This document shows, one piece after another, positions 21,268 through 35,800 of a stretch of DNA of 64,000 nucleotides. The notes under the pieces are model-generated. The model was not told the origin of the DNA and did no database searches. It saw nothing but the letters and a program-made list of their open reading frames with translations. Source of the DNA: Anisus vortex (lineage: Eukaryota > Mollusca > Gastropoda > Planorbidae). The position numbers and the translations under genes were made by a program. The stretch is from positions 45,514,215 through 45,578,214 of the forward strand of contig OX421497.1 in the NCBI GenBank assembly GCA_949126835.1, read 5' to 3'. Every line of letters starts with the position of its first letter. Position 1 is the first letter of the stretch.

Positions 21268-21866
21268 GTAACCGAAATATAAAAATGACAACATTTTTTT
21301 TGTACAGCAGCTAAAATCTTCTCTTTTTAATACAATTTTGAAAAATTCGTGAATAGCGCACAACAACATCCTGATACAAATCCTCCATCTGTTAATGCTA
21401 AACCTAAAACCGTCTCTGAAGTATCTCTCAATAAGATGTCAAGCCAATCTAAAATATGCAAAACATTTTGGCAAACAAAAAAATCAGTAAATGCAACTCG
21501 TAAATAATTAGACGCAACTTGTGTGGGAAAATATTAAAAAAGATCACAATCAGGCAGAAAGGGTGTTTCAGGCATCAGTTTTAAGTGTAGTACAAAACGT
21601 ACTTGAAGCTGAAATCTCATAAGAAAATGCAGATAATAAGGCTAACAACATATTTTCGAGACGGAGTGAAAACAAGTCAGATGACATCAAACTACGTTTA
21701 TTCCTGTGAACTCTTCGAATTGTCGAATCAGCAATAAAACTTAATTCAACTAATTGCAAGTCAAAAAACGTTTGAAAACAAGAGTTTGTTTTTTGTTTGT
21801 GCTGATGCTATTGAATCACGAAATCTTTAACCTATAAGTTTGTCATAACTTATTAGTTTTACAGAC
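21268..21866. other. Intergenic, nothing recognised
   Basis: AT-rich unique sequence without a supportable exon. Confidence 0.35.
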
Positions 21867-21867
21867 G

Positions 21868-22005
21868 CTCCTTCTAGATAGAAGATTATTACGTCCTTTA
21901 GGCCCAAAACTCTTGCAGGGCGGCAGGGATTGGTCGGCGGCAGGGCTAGCATCCGGGCCGTTTTCTTGGCAGTCCGTTGAACTAACCGCTGGACCAGCCG
22001 GCCTC
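21868..22005 (-). mobile_element. tRNA-derived SINE with LINE-like 3' tail
   Basis: On the minus strand: head GGCTGGTCCAGCGGTTAGTT, then GGACTGCC, a GCCCTGC/TTTTGGGCCTA core and a tail containing GGACGTAATAATCTTCTATC and GAGCGTCTGTAA. The tail matches the end of the LINE at 43343-43505, the usual sign that a SINE borrows a partner LINE's machinery. Confidence 0.6.
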
Positions 22006-22117
22006 ACTGACGGAGTGAATAGTGCTTCTTAGTATGGACACAGCTCACAATGAGTTAGGAAGGAACTAGAAATGTATTGGGGGGGGGGGTCAAGCATTCT
22101 CTCATGATTGTCTAGTG

Positions 22118-22324
22118 CAGGGGTCGGCAACCTTTAGGTAACAGTTGTGTAAACATAGGATTTCTAAGTCACTAAACGTGCCAACATCTTAAAAGTCATC
22201 CAGATCTAGCACTTAGTTTCTTATAGAAGAGACTTGATTTGACTGTTTTGGGGTCTTCAGCGTGCCATTGACAAATGCTCAGCGTTCCAAATCTGGCACG
22301 CTTGCCTTAGGATGCCGACGCCTG
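22118..22324. mobile_element. Non-autonomous hAT element (207 bp) with 8-bp TSD
   Basis: Starts CAGGGGTCGGCAACCTTTA and ends, reverse complemented, CAGGCGTCGGCATCCTAAGG: typical hAT terminal inverted repeats. Flanked by GTCTAGTG (22110-22117) and GTCTACTG (22325-22332), an 8-bp duplication with one mismatch. No transposase. Confidence 0.85.
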
Positions 22325-22844
22325 GTCTACTGCATGATATGTAGAGAAGCTTTAATGCCTAAAGTTCTACTTGGATATCGACGGCATACATTGACTTTCA
22401 GGTTCGTTGATGCTTATTCCACTTGAAGGTGAACATTCGCTCATATTTAACCATTGAAGATGTCAATCCTGAATTTGATGTATATATATATAGTTGTGTT
22501 GGCGTAAAGAATAAATTATGTTTGAAAAGATCCACAAAAGTCTCCATTGACCTAATTGAAGTTTTATGACGGCCCACAAATTTCAATTTGATGGAGAGAG
22601 AAAAAAAAATCATACAACATTATAATTGTTGTTAAATGAACTGAAATCATGTAAAAAGACTAACAAACAAAGCAACAACAGTAAACATAATGCTTTGAAT
22701 ATATATCAAACTGACATTTACATTTTCATTTTTTATCAAATAACGATGCCCGAGTACTTTCTTTCCCAGAAACTTGAACAAAATAATTTGCTAATGAAGC
22801 CGTTTACAATTTGTGAGGAAATAAGATGATAGACACTTTCAAGA

Positions 22845-24512
22845 AAAGCATATAATTGATTTGAATGTAGATGTAGACTAAGATAAGCATCTGATTGATT
22901 TAAAAGTACACGTTGTGCAGACAAAAGATCAGCATCTAATTGATTTGAAAGTCCATGTTGTGCAGACAAAGATCAACATCTGATTGATTTGAAAGTACAC
23001 GTTGTGCAGACAAAGATCAGCATCTGATTGATTTGAAAGTACACGTTGTGCAGACAAAGATCAGCATCTGATTGATTTGAAAGTACACGTTGTGCAGACA
23101 AAGATCAACATCTGATTGATTTGAAAGTACATGTTCTGCAGACAAAGATCAACATCTGATTGATTTGAAAGTACATGTTCTGCAGACAAAAATCAACATC
23201 TGATTGATTTGAAAGTACATGTTCTGCAGAAAAAGATCAACATCTGATTGATTTAAAAGTACATGTTCTGCAGACAAAGATCAACATCTGATTGATTTGA
23301 GAGTACACGTTGTGCAGACAAAGATCAGCATCTGATTGATTTGAAAGTCCATGTTGTGCAGACAAAGATCAGCATCTGATTGATTTAAAAGTACATGTTC
23401 TGCAGACAAAGATCAGCATCTGATTGATTTGAAAGTACATGTTGTGCAGACAAAGATCAGCATCTGATTGATTTGAAAGTACATGTTGTGCAGACAAAGA
23501 TCAGCATCTGATTGATTTGAAAGTACATGTTGTGCAGACAAAGATCAGCATCTGATTGATTTGAAAGTACATGTTGTGCAGACTAAGATCAGCATCTGAT
23601 TGATTTGAAAGTACACGTTGCGCAGACAAAGATCAGCATCTGATTGATTTGAAAGTACATGTTCTGCAGACAAAAATCAACATCTGATTGATTTGAAAGT
23701 ACATGTTCTGCAGACAAAGATCAACATCTGATTAATTTGAAAGTACATGTTCTGCAGACAAAGATCAACATCTGATTGATTTGAAAGTACACGTTGTGCA
23801 GACAAAGATCAGCATCTGATTGATTTGAAAGTCCATGTTGTGCAGACAAAGATCAGCATCTGATTGATTTGAAAGTACATGTTGTGCAGACAAAGATCAG
23901 CATCTGATTGATTTAAAAGTACATGTTGTGCAGACAAAGATCAGCATCTGATTGATTTGAAAGTACATGTTGTGCAGACAAAGATCAGCATCTGATTGAT
24001 TTGAAAGTACATGTTGTGCAGACAAAGATCAGCATCTGATTGATTTGAAAGTACATGTTGTGCAGACAAAGATCAGCATCTGATTGATTTGAAAGTACAT
24101 GTTGTGCAGACAAAGATCAGCATCTGATTGATTTAAAAGTACATGTTATGCAGGCAAAGATCAGCATCTGATTGATTTGAAAGTACACGTTGTGCAGACA
24201 AAGATCAGCATCTGATTGATTTGAAAGTACATGTTCTGCAGACAAAGATCAACATCTGATTGATTTGAAAGTACACGTTGTGCAGACAAAGATCAGCATC
24301 TGATTGATTTGAAAGTACATGTTCTGCAGACAAAGATCAACATCTGATTGATTTGAAAGTACATGTTCTGCAGACAAAGATCAACATCTGATTGATTTGA
24401 AAGTACATGTTCTGCAGACAAAGATCAACATCTGATTGATTTGAAAGTACATGTTGTGCAGACAAAGATCAACATCTGATTGATTTGAAAGTAGATATTG
24501 TGCAGACTCATC
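22845..24512. repeat. 44-bp minisatellite, about 37 units
   Basis: Unit begins GATCAGCATCTGATTGATTT and continues through AAGTACATGTTGTGCAGACA to 44 bp. Two main variants alternate in blocks: AGCATC with GTTGTG and AACATC with GTTCTG. Unit length is not a multiple of three and no ORF spans it. Each unit carries TGATTGAT. It lies just upstream of the first recognised exon of the copy 1 gene. Confidence 0.95.
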
Positions 24513-25158
24513 ATCTGATCATCTGGCTGATTGTTATGAAGAAATATTCTGTGCAGACATTTTTTTAGCTTGAGAATTTCAGATCTCATTACATAATCTG
24601 TAACGGGAGTTGAGTTTTAAAGCCATGAAAATGTAGTTTCCCTTAACTGCATCTTACTCATGTGAATTAGGATACAGATCAAGTCATATAAAAATCAAGT
24701 TTACTGATGGATGACGAAGAAATAAAAATTAGTCTTTGATTAATTCATGAATAAAAAAAATAAAATTTTTTTAAAGAAAATTATCGCTGTGTCTGTTTCT
24801 TACTAAAAGTTTTACAATAAAATGTAATAACAGTCTTATAATATAAATTCCTTAAAATTCGTCGAAGAAGAAAAGAAATTCCGTATTTCATGGCGAAAAT
24901 AAAAGATTGATGGAAATTGAGTTAGACAACGGTTTAAAGTAATTGAGAACGAAAAATTCCCAGAGATTATATTTTGCGATCATTTTCCTCTAATGTCCAT
25001 AGATACATGCGGCTCGAGAAAACTATTTTTTTAACTTTTAAAGGTAATGTATGCAACATTCTTTGTGTGAATATTACGGGCGAAATATAATGTATGCAAC
25101 ATTTCAATAAATGTTGTGGCTGAAAAAAAATATTGATTTCTAAATTTTGTTATTTCAG
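24513..25158. other. Unassigned sequence before the first CUB exon
   Basis: AT-rich. A signal-peptide exon for the CUB gene is expected upstream of 25159, but I could not identify one here or between the repeats to the left. Confidence 0.3.
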
Positions 25159-26801
25159 AATGCAATATAACCATTTCTGGGTCACCAAGAACCGGACGCA
25201 TTTCAGGACCTGGTTATCCTCGGAATACAGCGCCATATCACTGTACCTGGACTATTTCTGGAGGTCCCAATACATATATAGTGTTTAGGTAATGGCTATT
25301 GTGAATTTTGGCATCTAAAGTAAATAGTATTGATGTGGAGTCTTTTATGGATTATCTGTGTACGCAATTCTATAATGTGATGGTGATGGAGAGACAGATT
25401 GGTAAGTAGACTAAAACTGGTACTTGTTGCGCAGATAAATATGACAATTAACTGTTGAGCGTACAGTTACAAAGAAAAGGATAATGTTTATTCTATCGAT
25501 CATAATTCATCTTCTTCTGCCTTTTCGTATGTGGTCCTTCCTATGAAATAGGCCGCCAACAAGGGTCCTCCAGGCATCTCTATCCTGGGCCAGTTTCTCG
25601 AGCTTCTCCCAAGTAGGGCCAAATTCCTTGATATCTGCTTCCAACTCTCTGTGTTAAGTGTTCCTCGGTCGGCCTCGTTTCCTTTTCCCTTGAGGGTTCC
25701 AGTTTAGGGACTGTCTACTTGTGCTGAAAACTGGTTTTTGGAGTGTATGGCCGATCCATCGCCATCGTCTCTAGGGGAATCTCTTGTTCTACCGGTTTCT
25801 GCTTTGTCCGCTGCCACAGTTTCAGGTTGCTGATCCTGTCAGGCCATAGAATCCCAAGGTTCCTTCTTAGACAATTATTTATAAAAGACTGGAGTTTCTT
25901 TATATTCACTGCCTTGGTTTTAGATTTCTAGGCTCTTTACAACAACACAGGTTTCACCATGGTGTCGAAGATCATGATCTTTAGATTGTTTCTCAGGTGT
26001 CTGGAGACCCGGAAATTCTCAAGTTGTTGGCTGTCCGTGCCTTTCCAATCATTGTTTTAACATCAACATCCACAATGCTGCCAAGAGAGACACAAATCTC
26101 TACTTCCTCAAGTGTTTCCTCTTCCAGTACGATGGGTGCAGTACTGGAGGACCTTGCTCTTCCCGAGGGTTATATCAAAATAAATGTATGCATGATGTGT
26201 TCCGTAGAAAAAGGGATTTAAAATGTGGACAATGCCATGATTCATTAAAAATAAAGTTTGTTATAAAACTGATTTCCGAAAATAGATTTAATAAAATAGA
26301 TTTAATAAAAAAGATTTATGTGCTCTTCCCGTCGGAATAGTTTTATTATGCGTGTATTTAAGATCTACACGCTACCAAATCCAAATTAAATCCCAGTAGG
26401 GGAAGGGGGGGTATTTCGTCAATTACAAACAAAATATATAGATCATTTATTAACAACTATTTTCATACATTGTGTAAAGATGTAATAATTATAATTTCAT
26501 TGTATATGTATATAATACATCTCTATGTATAGATAGAAATATAGATAGACAGAAATAGATATACTCTTGTATCATTATACTTCCAGTATCACAGACCTAG
26601 ATATGAACTTGTGCTCCAACACTGAAGAAGACTATATAGAGATACATGACGTAATTGCTGACACAAAATTGTTAAGCCGAACCTGTGCCAGAAACGACTC
26701 CACTGTACGCATTGTCGCCTCATATAATCAGAAACTACAAATTACTGCCAAACAAACGTCCATTGGTTCCAGAACATTTACAGGAATTTATCACATTTAT
26801 G
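25159..26801 (+). CDS. CUB domain 1 (two exons)
   Basis: Exons 25159-25288 and 26587-26801. Reads [20 protein letters not shown], then CTWTI; the second exon has [14 protein letters not shown] and a later CARND. Four cysteines and the G-x-I-x-SPGYP-like start are characteristic of CUB. The intron between them holds a decayed LINE. Confidence 0.8.
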
Positions 26802-29800
26802 GTAAATCTGTGGATACTATTGTTGAATTTTAAGTTTTCGTTATTATTTTATTTAATGTATATGTATTTTTGGCGTTTTTGTTAATTGTAGTATAACAAA
26901 TGTATCAGCAGAAGTTAAATCCATAGATTTAGAAACATTTGAAGATAATTTAACAAAGTAGTAATACAAATATAAAGCATAAAATTATAACCAAACCATG
27001 CAACACAGAATTAAAATAAAACAGACTAAGATCATAAAAAAGATTTTTTTAATTAAATCTTAACTAGTGATATTGTTGAATTACAAGGTATAGAAGCTAC
27101 TTTGGAAAACCGACAATTTAACTTTATCAGAAAACACCTGTCAAAATGAAAGAATACACGATTTAAACGCCGTAATAAAAGTTAAAACGCAATCACCGTG
27201 CTGTACATTAGTGATTTGCAGCCTGGGGTACGCAGACGACAGTAAGCCAAAATTACACCGGTAATGGCGAGAAACAGTAAAATAATTATATTTCTAATAA
27301 ATGATATTTGTGGAAAATGAAGCCAAAAGAAAAATGTCCTGAAAATGTGAACATGTTTTTTACCTTCATTTAATTTGTTATGCTGGTATATTTGTAATAT
27401 ATTTTAGTAATTAGTGGTGTAGTACGCGAGAGTGGGGGTAGTATAGTAGTAAATGAACAAATCTGTTCTAGGGGTACTGGGGAAAACGTTTGATATTCAT
27501 TACTGTAGATTAACGTGTAACATAAAAAAAACAGAAAGTCTAAAGGCTTACAATTAGATTTTTAACCATGGCGTATGAAAAACCAAAACTACATTTATAG
27601 GTATGAGTTTCAAACTCGTGAGCAGACACAAAGCACTCCACTTACATGCATATGATATATTTAGACACAGATAATTACATAATGTTCAGTTTGTTATTCT
27701 GGTAAAAACTAAACAATTTTTTTTTCTTCAGATTATAATTCAACCATAACAGATGCATCAGGTTATATTGCCAATCCTGGGTTTCCTATAGAGTATCGTC
27801 CCACATCTACATATTCGTGGACAATTTCAGGAAAACAAGTCAATCTAAAGTAATATAATTAATCTTTTGTTTTTCTTATATTTTAGCATACTATAACTAT
27901 TGCTTTGCAACTGCTTTAACGGTATTTGGGAAATAATAATAGTATTGGCATTATATACGAATTTTTTCTTTTCTTTTAATGTAGATTATTGACTTTGGCA
28001 ATCGAACATTGCAATAGTTGCTGTGATTACCTAAAACTTTATAACGAAGCAAATGAAGCTGACAAACTCATAGTAGCATTTTGTAACAGCACAATTCCAA
28101 GCAATATTTTCTCAGCAAAGGATTCTATGTATTTACAATTCAAATCAGATCACAGCATTCATAAGTCAGGATTTAGTGCGTACTATCAGACAGAAGGTAT
28201 TGATTAATACCTAAAAAATTAATTAAATGTATCCTGTCAGAAAGAAAATAATTTGTAATTAAACCCTTTTTCTCTAAATTATAAGTGCTTTAAATTTCTT
28301 GTGTTTCATTGAAGGATATGGCGCAACATGTGACATAGATATAGGAGGAATGTGTAAAGTGCCTGGAATGACATGTCAGCATGACCAGAATGGAATCGCC
28401 AGATGTCTTTGTGACACTGGAATGTTCCCATACAAATACAGGTGTATTGAAGGTATATTTACACTTGTCATTTCTTCTTTGTTTTCAATAGCATTTTGGA
28501 GGTTTTAGACAAGTCCAATACTTGTAATGAGTTGCTCAGTGATTTTGAGTTGTTCCAGTTCACTATATAGTTTGTCACTTAGGGAAATGTCTAGGAGGAA
28601 CTATTTTTCTATATTGCACTGCAAACTAAGTTATAACACGTTCAAACTATTTACAACCAAACACCTACTGTGAAGCAGCGTCCACAATATTGTATACCCA
28701 CCCCATATAAGGAGATGTGTGGCCAGTACAATGACCACCCGACTTACTTATTCCCAACTAGTTTTTATTGTCTATTATAGACAAACTTTCATTTTGCTTG
28801 TTGCCTGCATAATTAACTCCCCTGGTTTTTGTTAAGTGATTACCTCCCCTTGTCAACTCGTGGTCACAATCTTTTGGTTGACCCTAGAATGACCCTTGTC
28901 CGTCTGAGGCGTGGAGTCGAGACCGCGTGTGTAGCGAAAGAGAGAACGATATGTAGGTTTGAGTTAGAGAGTTAGAGGAGACTGATTAGGTTTGTTTATT
29001 TTATGACAACTTGTATTTTACTACAATTGTATTTGTTTTATGAACTGTTGAGCTCTGTGTCATTTTGTATTAAAAGTATTAATTTATTGTTTCTGGAGTA
29101 TCATTTATAAGAAATATTAGTGATTGAACCAACGACCCTAGACACCAAGACGTAAAACCTGTTAAATAATATATTAAACGTACAATAAATAGCTTTATTT
29201 TGCAGTGTCAGTTTCATTTCGTTATTTTGTAAGTCTCAATAATTACAAGTTATTGTCGCATACAAAGTATTCTTTCAAAGGAAGGTTTTTGGTAATGTTG
29301 AAAGATTTATGAGATGTCATCTTTTTCCCTAAAATTCTAGACGTTGAAAAGAGTTGCGACCTCAGGTTATTTGGTTTATTATTTCCACTGTTCAACTAAA
29401 TCAGCAATACCACTTTTAAATTTACTAGTAACATATTATAAATATATATATATATATATATTATAAATACAATATATATATATATATTGTGTAATTTCAC
29501 CGCCCGCTTAGAGTCACAACGATCTCTATTAAGTCAGCTGCATTCTTTCCTTCTTCTGGCAACTAGTTTTCACAATGGAAAGAAACTGTTGCTTCTTAGA
29601 TTTATATAATGTAACGTTCATCAACAAATTGGAGAGAATACAAAACATCAGAAAGCGTAGTCCGTTAACATATCACGATCATATTAGTAGTGTCATAATA
29701 AGTAGAGTTAGCCGTGGACTGTCAGGTATTTAGTTCTTGGCACAGAATGCCCAGGTTCATCTTTCATCTAATTTGACATTCAAAAAAACCACAAGCGTGG

Positions 29801-32800
29801 TCAGTTAGACCGTAATTCATTTAAGCACGAAGTCCTGGCCTCCCCACGAATCTCTGTCACTACTTCATTAGACCGTAACATTGTTTATTACTTAAATTAA
29901 AACATTCCAGACTGCATTATTACTATTCTGCTTTCTATAATATTTCACATATTTAGAGTCAACTATTCAGCCTCGTTATAAAAGGATATGCTACGGAATA
30001 AACTTGACGCTGCCAAAAAATTTCGACTTTGTCGCCAATGAGATCAAATGGTCAGATTCCAAACACGTACATGAGAGCCGCATCACCAACACCACAGCGG
30101 ATGTCGTCCATGTGACGGGGTTGACCCCAGGCCAAGAATATACATTCCATGCAAGTTTAGACTTTGCGCCTGACTCGGTGTACAAACAAAGAGTTTTCCA
30201 GTACAACTGGACTATTGTTACATGTAAGTAATAGGAGTTGACGACGGCAAACAAAGATAAATAGATCATAAATAGTTTTAAAAATTAGAAAATGTTTCTA
30301 CAACATTCCATAGGTAAAAGAAAAGTTAAAGAATCCCTTCGGACCAAATGAATCAATTGGGCCGGTTAGCGTTTTCTAGTTTATGTGGCCCTGGAATAAT
30401 CGAGTATTGTGTGGCCAGCAAATTGTCCTGCCGTCTTTACTTTACCTCAACTAAAGTGAGATGCCCATCAGAGCTGGGTAGACTCAGACACACCCTGCAG
30501 CCCCGGGAACAACTACTAGCCTTCACCAGGATTCGAACCCAGGACATCATTTAAACCACGGATAATCTATTAAGCAAACATCGTCATTAGTGAAGGAGGG
30601 TCAGTCACTTATAAGAACGTACTAAAATTTTACGTAGATGCAATTATCAGTACTACTGTCATTAAAACAACCCATATTAACATAGTTCCTTTCTTACACA
30701 TCTTCATATCCATTTTTGTGTTTCCGGCCATCCACCAAGCCGTATTCAAATTAAGGATTTTATTATACTTGTGGGCTTGGCGGGCTGAAACTATTCTTTT
30801 GTCATCGGCAATTAGTCTATGTTCGTTTGTATAACGGAAAGTTGTTTATGTAGCCATCTTAAAAATGTGCTAGGCAAACGTGTCTAACTTTCTATATAGG
30901 TATGAATTACTTTAGCTTTGAACAGGCGAATTGACGACATATTTATCGATTGAAATGATAATATTATTTTGACAGGGAACAATTAATTATTGTAAAGAAA
31001 ATGCTTTTATGTGTGTGTGCATTTAGTGCCAGCGAGTCCAGGAGCTCTACTGGAAGAGACAAGTAACCTTCTTGTTAAACCTTACATCATTCGGTTCAAG
31101 CCGTCAGAAGGAGACGTGGAGCTTTACAAGATAGAGTTTAAATCATCTGGTTTAAATATCACTCGATCGGTTAAAACTCCGACAGTTGTGACTTCAGATC
31201 TTGTTCCAAATACAGAATACAACTACACTATAACAGCATTCAACCAACTTGGGAATCCGAGTGAATCTGTCAGCGGTAGCTTCAAAACTGTACCAGGTGA
31301 TTATCTTGTATACCTAATCTTATATATTGCAAACGCTCTTTCTATAGATCAATCCTTATATATTAGAATGTTGTTACCGATAAATGCTGCAATAAGGGCC
31401 TGTGACGTTCGTTATCTTTGCAATAATTTGTATGAATCAAAGAAGTATACTGGTCTAATGATTTTCGGTTGAGACTAAATATAACGTTAGAGATGCGCCT
31501 TCTATACAGAAAATTATTGCGTCCTACGATTATCCGTGGTTTCAGTCCTGCTTTTAATACTTAAGACTGTCAAAATGACGCCCCAGGTTCTAAATTTCCC
31601 GCCAACCAATCACTTCCGCCATGCATCAATATTGAGTAACGGACGGAATGATCTTCTGTATAGATGTCCGTAGCTTATCAAGACAATAACCTTTTCATTT
31701 TATTTTAATTCAATGGTGGTAGATTGTTGGTTTTCCTGGTTTGTTCCGGCAACCCAGTCCATGCCAGGATGCCACTGGAAAAAAAAAGAACTATGCGTTT
31801 GTTGTTGCATATTAAATAAGAAAAGTGTTTTTATTCTTGTGATTAACTGAACATTGTAATAATATATTGTTTTTTCTAAGTTAGAATTAAATGCTTTATG
31901 ATTAATTGCTACTTTGCTATTTGGCTTTCGTTCCTTTAATGTTTCTAGGTTTAGAGATGTAACATGTTAAACTTTTTAATTGCAACATTTACTAGTAATG
32001 AACCTTGCAGCTGTTTTCGGAATTTTTCTTTTCTTTTTTTTTAATGGCGGAAATATTTATAAGCTATATCTTTATAAAAATTATGAATGAAATTTGGTTA
32101 AATTGATAAATAAAATTTATATCAATTTTTTAGTAGGACGTAGGAAAAAATTAATTGCTAAAAATGTTCATTAAAAATTAAATTTAAGGAAAACTATAAC
32201 TTTTATCAAAAATTCGTCCTGTAACTATGAATATTAACATGTAATAAATGTGTGTAAAACGTTTCATAAAGATTGGTTCATAAATAAGGAAGTTAATATA
32301 AAAAGAAGAAAAAAAAAGTAGTATTATGAGAAAAACGGAAAAACTAACAATTCTAGGGAAAACAAATGTTGGGAGGAAAATTTTAATTGGCCTTAAAGTT
32401 CTAGTTAGATATGTGTAGACTCTATGTTCATTTTTTTATATTAAGATAAGAAATTTTGAGGAAGTTTGATCAAATTTGACAATAGTTTAAACTTCATCTT
32501 TTATACCATTGTACACTATGCTGTAAACTGACATGTAATAAAATGTCAGTACAGTCTGAAATAATATGTTTGGTTATGACCAGATTTGAATTATGGGGCA
32601 CTCTGTCAAGGTTTGTGTCAAGGCGATGAGTTAATTTGTAGATTGGATAGGTCTGCGGATTACAGATGTTTATGTCCAGATGGTACCTATTACACTGAAG
32701 ACAAAGCGACATGTTTAAACGGTATGCTTCGAATTCTTCTTCATTACTCGCATGTTGATTTGATTGTGTTGCCAACCCAGTACCCGGTAGCGCTTTTGTG

Positions 32801-35800
32801 TTTGAGTAACCCTGTAGAGCTTTAAACATTGATGTTTTATTAGATTTATCAGATGTATCAATTGAGAACTTTATAGATTTATCAGATGTATCAATTGAGA
32901 AGTTTATAGATTTATCAGATGTATCAATTGAGAAGTCTATAGATTTATCAGATGTATCTTTTGAGAAGTTTATAGATTTATCAAATGTATTAATTGAGAA
33001 GTTTATAGATTTATCAGATGTATTAATTGAGAAGTTTATAGATTTATCAGATATATTAATTGAGAAGTTTATAGATTTATCAGATGTATTAATTGAGAAG
33101 TTTATAGATTTATCAGATATATTAATTGAGAAGTTTATAGATTTATCAGATGTATTAATTGAGACGTTTATATATTTATCAGACGTATTAATTGAGAAAT
33201 TTATAGATTTATCAGATGTACCAATTGAGGTTTATAGATTTATCAGATGTATCAATTGAGAAGTGTATAGATTTAGCAGATGTATCAATTGAGAAGTTTA
33301 TAGATTTATCAGATGTATTAATTAAGAAGTTTATAGATGTATCAGATGTATTAATTGAGAAGTTTATAGATTTATCAGATGTATCAATTGAGAAGTTTAT
33401 AGATTTATCAGATGTATTAATTGAGAAGTTTATAGATTTATCAGATGTAAGCTTATTAATTGAGAAATTTATAGATTTATCAGATGTACCAATTGAGGTT
33501 TATAGATTTATCAGATGTATCAATTGAGAAGTGTATAGATTTAGCAGATGTATCAATTGAGAAGTTTATAGATTTATCAGATGTATTAATTAAGAAGTTT
33601 ATAGATGTATCAGATGTATTAATTGAGAAGTTTATAGATTTATCAGATGTATCAATTGAGAAGTTTATAGATTTATCAGATGTATTAATTGAGAAGTTTA
33701 TAGATTTATCAGATGTAAGCTTATTAATTGAGAAGTTTATAGGTTTATCAGGTGTATTAATTAAGATGTTTATAGATTTATCAGATGTTTTAATTGAGTG
33801 AGAAGTTTTTAAATGATTGCGTTTAGATTTAATTTTTCGTTAGTTTTACTTATTCACTTTTTCATTTAATTCTAAATTTTGAACATCAAAATAGTAAATG
33901 ACACCAGTTGTGCTAAACAATTTATTTATTCTATCAGATATTGCTGCTAGGCATACATTTTTGTACAATGGAGTTGTTATAACTTTATCATCTTCCAACC
34001 CTAACGTGACCCACAACATCACGTGGTCGGCAACCCAAGATGACGTCGATTCTGGTTATAAGAAAATAAATACACCATCTGATGTTTTCTCTCCGACTAC
34101 ACTCACACCTGGCCAGGAATACAGTTTTAGAGTTTATTCCATTTTACCATCAGACAATTTCAACAATGAACATGTCGTCCTGTCAAACTTTACAGTAGTA
34201 ACATGTAAGTTTAGTTTTATGTATGACTATTTTAATGAGAATATTATTTAATACAATGTACAAAGACAACTCAAGATATCAAAACAAAATAGAAGATGCA
34301 GTGAAATAAATGTTGAAGATAGAAACATAAATAAACTATTTACAAACGTAACAATAGATCGACATTATGCACAGAAAGAAATACCAGCTAGTCCGCTTAA
34401 AGAACTAAACAATGAAGTCTCTTAGATTTTCAAAATACAATCTATGCTTCTCAAAAGAAGGAGAAAGTGCCCCAAGTTTAGAAACAAGCAAATGTATCCG
34501 CACTTCTACAAAAATTACAAAAGTCTGACGTTGAAAAATAGACCTGTTTCACTAAGAACATATAGGCCTTTTTTATAAAGTCAATCACTTAGACAAACAT
34601 AGTGTTTTACCTTAGACCTGATTCTGTTCATTTATTATTCTTATAAAGACTGAAAATCAAATAGACATTGTACAAAATGAACTAGATGAGTTACAAAAAT
34701 TTTACTTTGACTGTGTCTTTTCATCTAGAAAATTACTATTCTTATTTCATATGCAAAAACACAAAAAAAAAATTCTACTTTTTTTCAGTGCCAGCTGATC
34801 CTGGTCATCTTAAACTAGATAAATGTAACTTGGCATATCCGCCCTATATTTTGAAGTTCGGACATTCCGAGGGCTTTGTTGAGTCTTACACTATAACTCT
34901 AAACTTAACGAATTCTAACACTGAATTTAGAGTGAAGTGGCCTGAAATTATTTATTCAAACTTAACATCTGATACAACGTACCAGTACACAATAACTGCA
35001 TATAACAAACTAGGAAATCACAGTAACACCAAAAAGGGGCATTTTAAAACTGGTTCGGGTGAGTATATTTTCATTAATTATTGGTTAAGCATTAAAATTA
35101 ACTTAATTTGATGTATGAACATAAAGGCAATAATTATACTTCGCCACTAAGGCTAATAACTAGACTAAAGAAACAACATTGATAAAGTTCGACTCTTAAA
35201 GGTTAGTCTGTCTTTGAATGTCTGTGTGTGTCTGTATGTCTGTGTGTGTATTTGAGTCTGTTTAAGTGATGCATGTTAGAGAAGATTTCTTTTCTTCCAA
35301 AGAATGGAGCTGTGAAAAGCGCCATGTATTTCTGGAAATCCTAAAGTATAAGAATGTATTGGTTGAAAGTATAAGAATGTATTGGTTGAAAGTATAAGAA
35401 TGTATTGTTTGAAAGTATAAGAATGTATTGTTTGAAAGTATAAGAATGTATTGTTTGAAAGTATAAGAATGAATTGTTTGAAAGTATAAGAATGTATTGG
35501 TTGAAAGTATAAGAATGTATTGGTTTAAAGTATAAGAATGTATTGGTTGAAAGTATAAGAATGTATTGGTTGAAAGTATAAGAATGTATGGGTTGAAAGT
35601 ATAAGAATGTATTGGTTGAAAGTATAAGAATGTATGGGTTGAAAGTATAAGAATGTATGGGTTGAAAGTATAAGAATGTATGGGTTGAAAGTATAAGAAT
35701 GTATGGGTTGAAAGTATAAGAATGTATTGCTTGAAAGTATAATAATGTATTGGTTGAAAGTATAAGAATGTATTGCTTGAAAGTATAATAATGTATTGCT

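Noticed and set aside
22845..24512. Possible CRISPR array
   Set aside because: Direct tandem 44-bp units with no unique spacers, in a eukaryotic context without cas genes.
33216..33801. Repetitive [11 protein letters not shown] protein resembling a coiled coil
   Set aside because: 33-bp intronic minisatellite; copy 2 has only about one unit at the same place.
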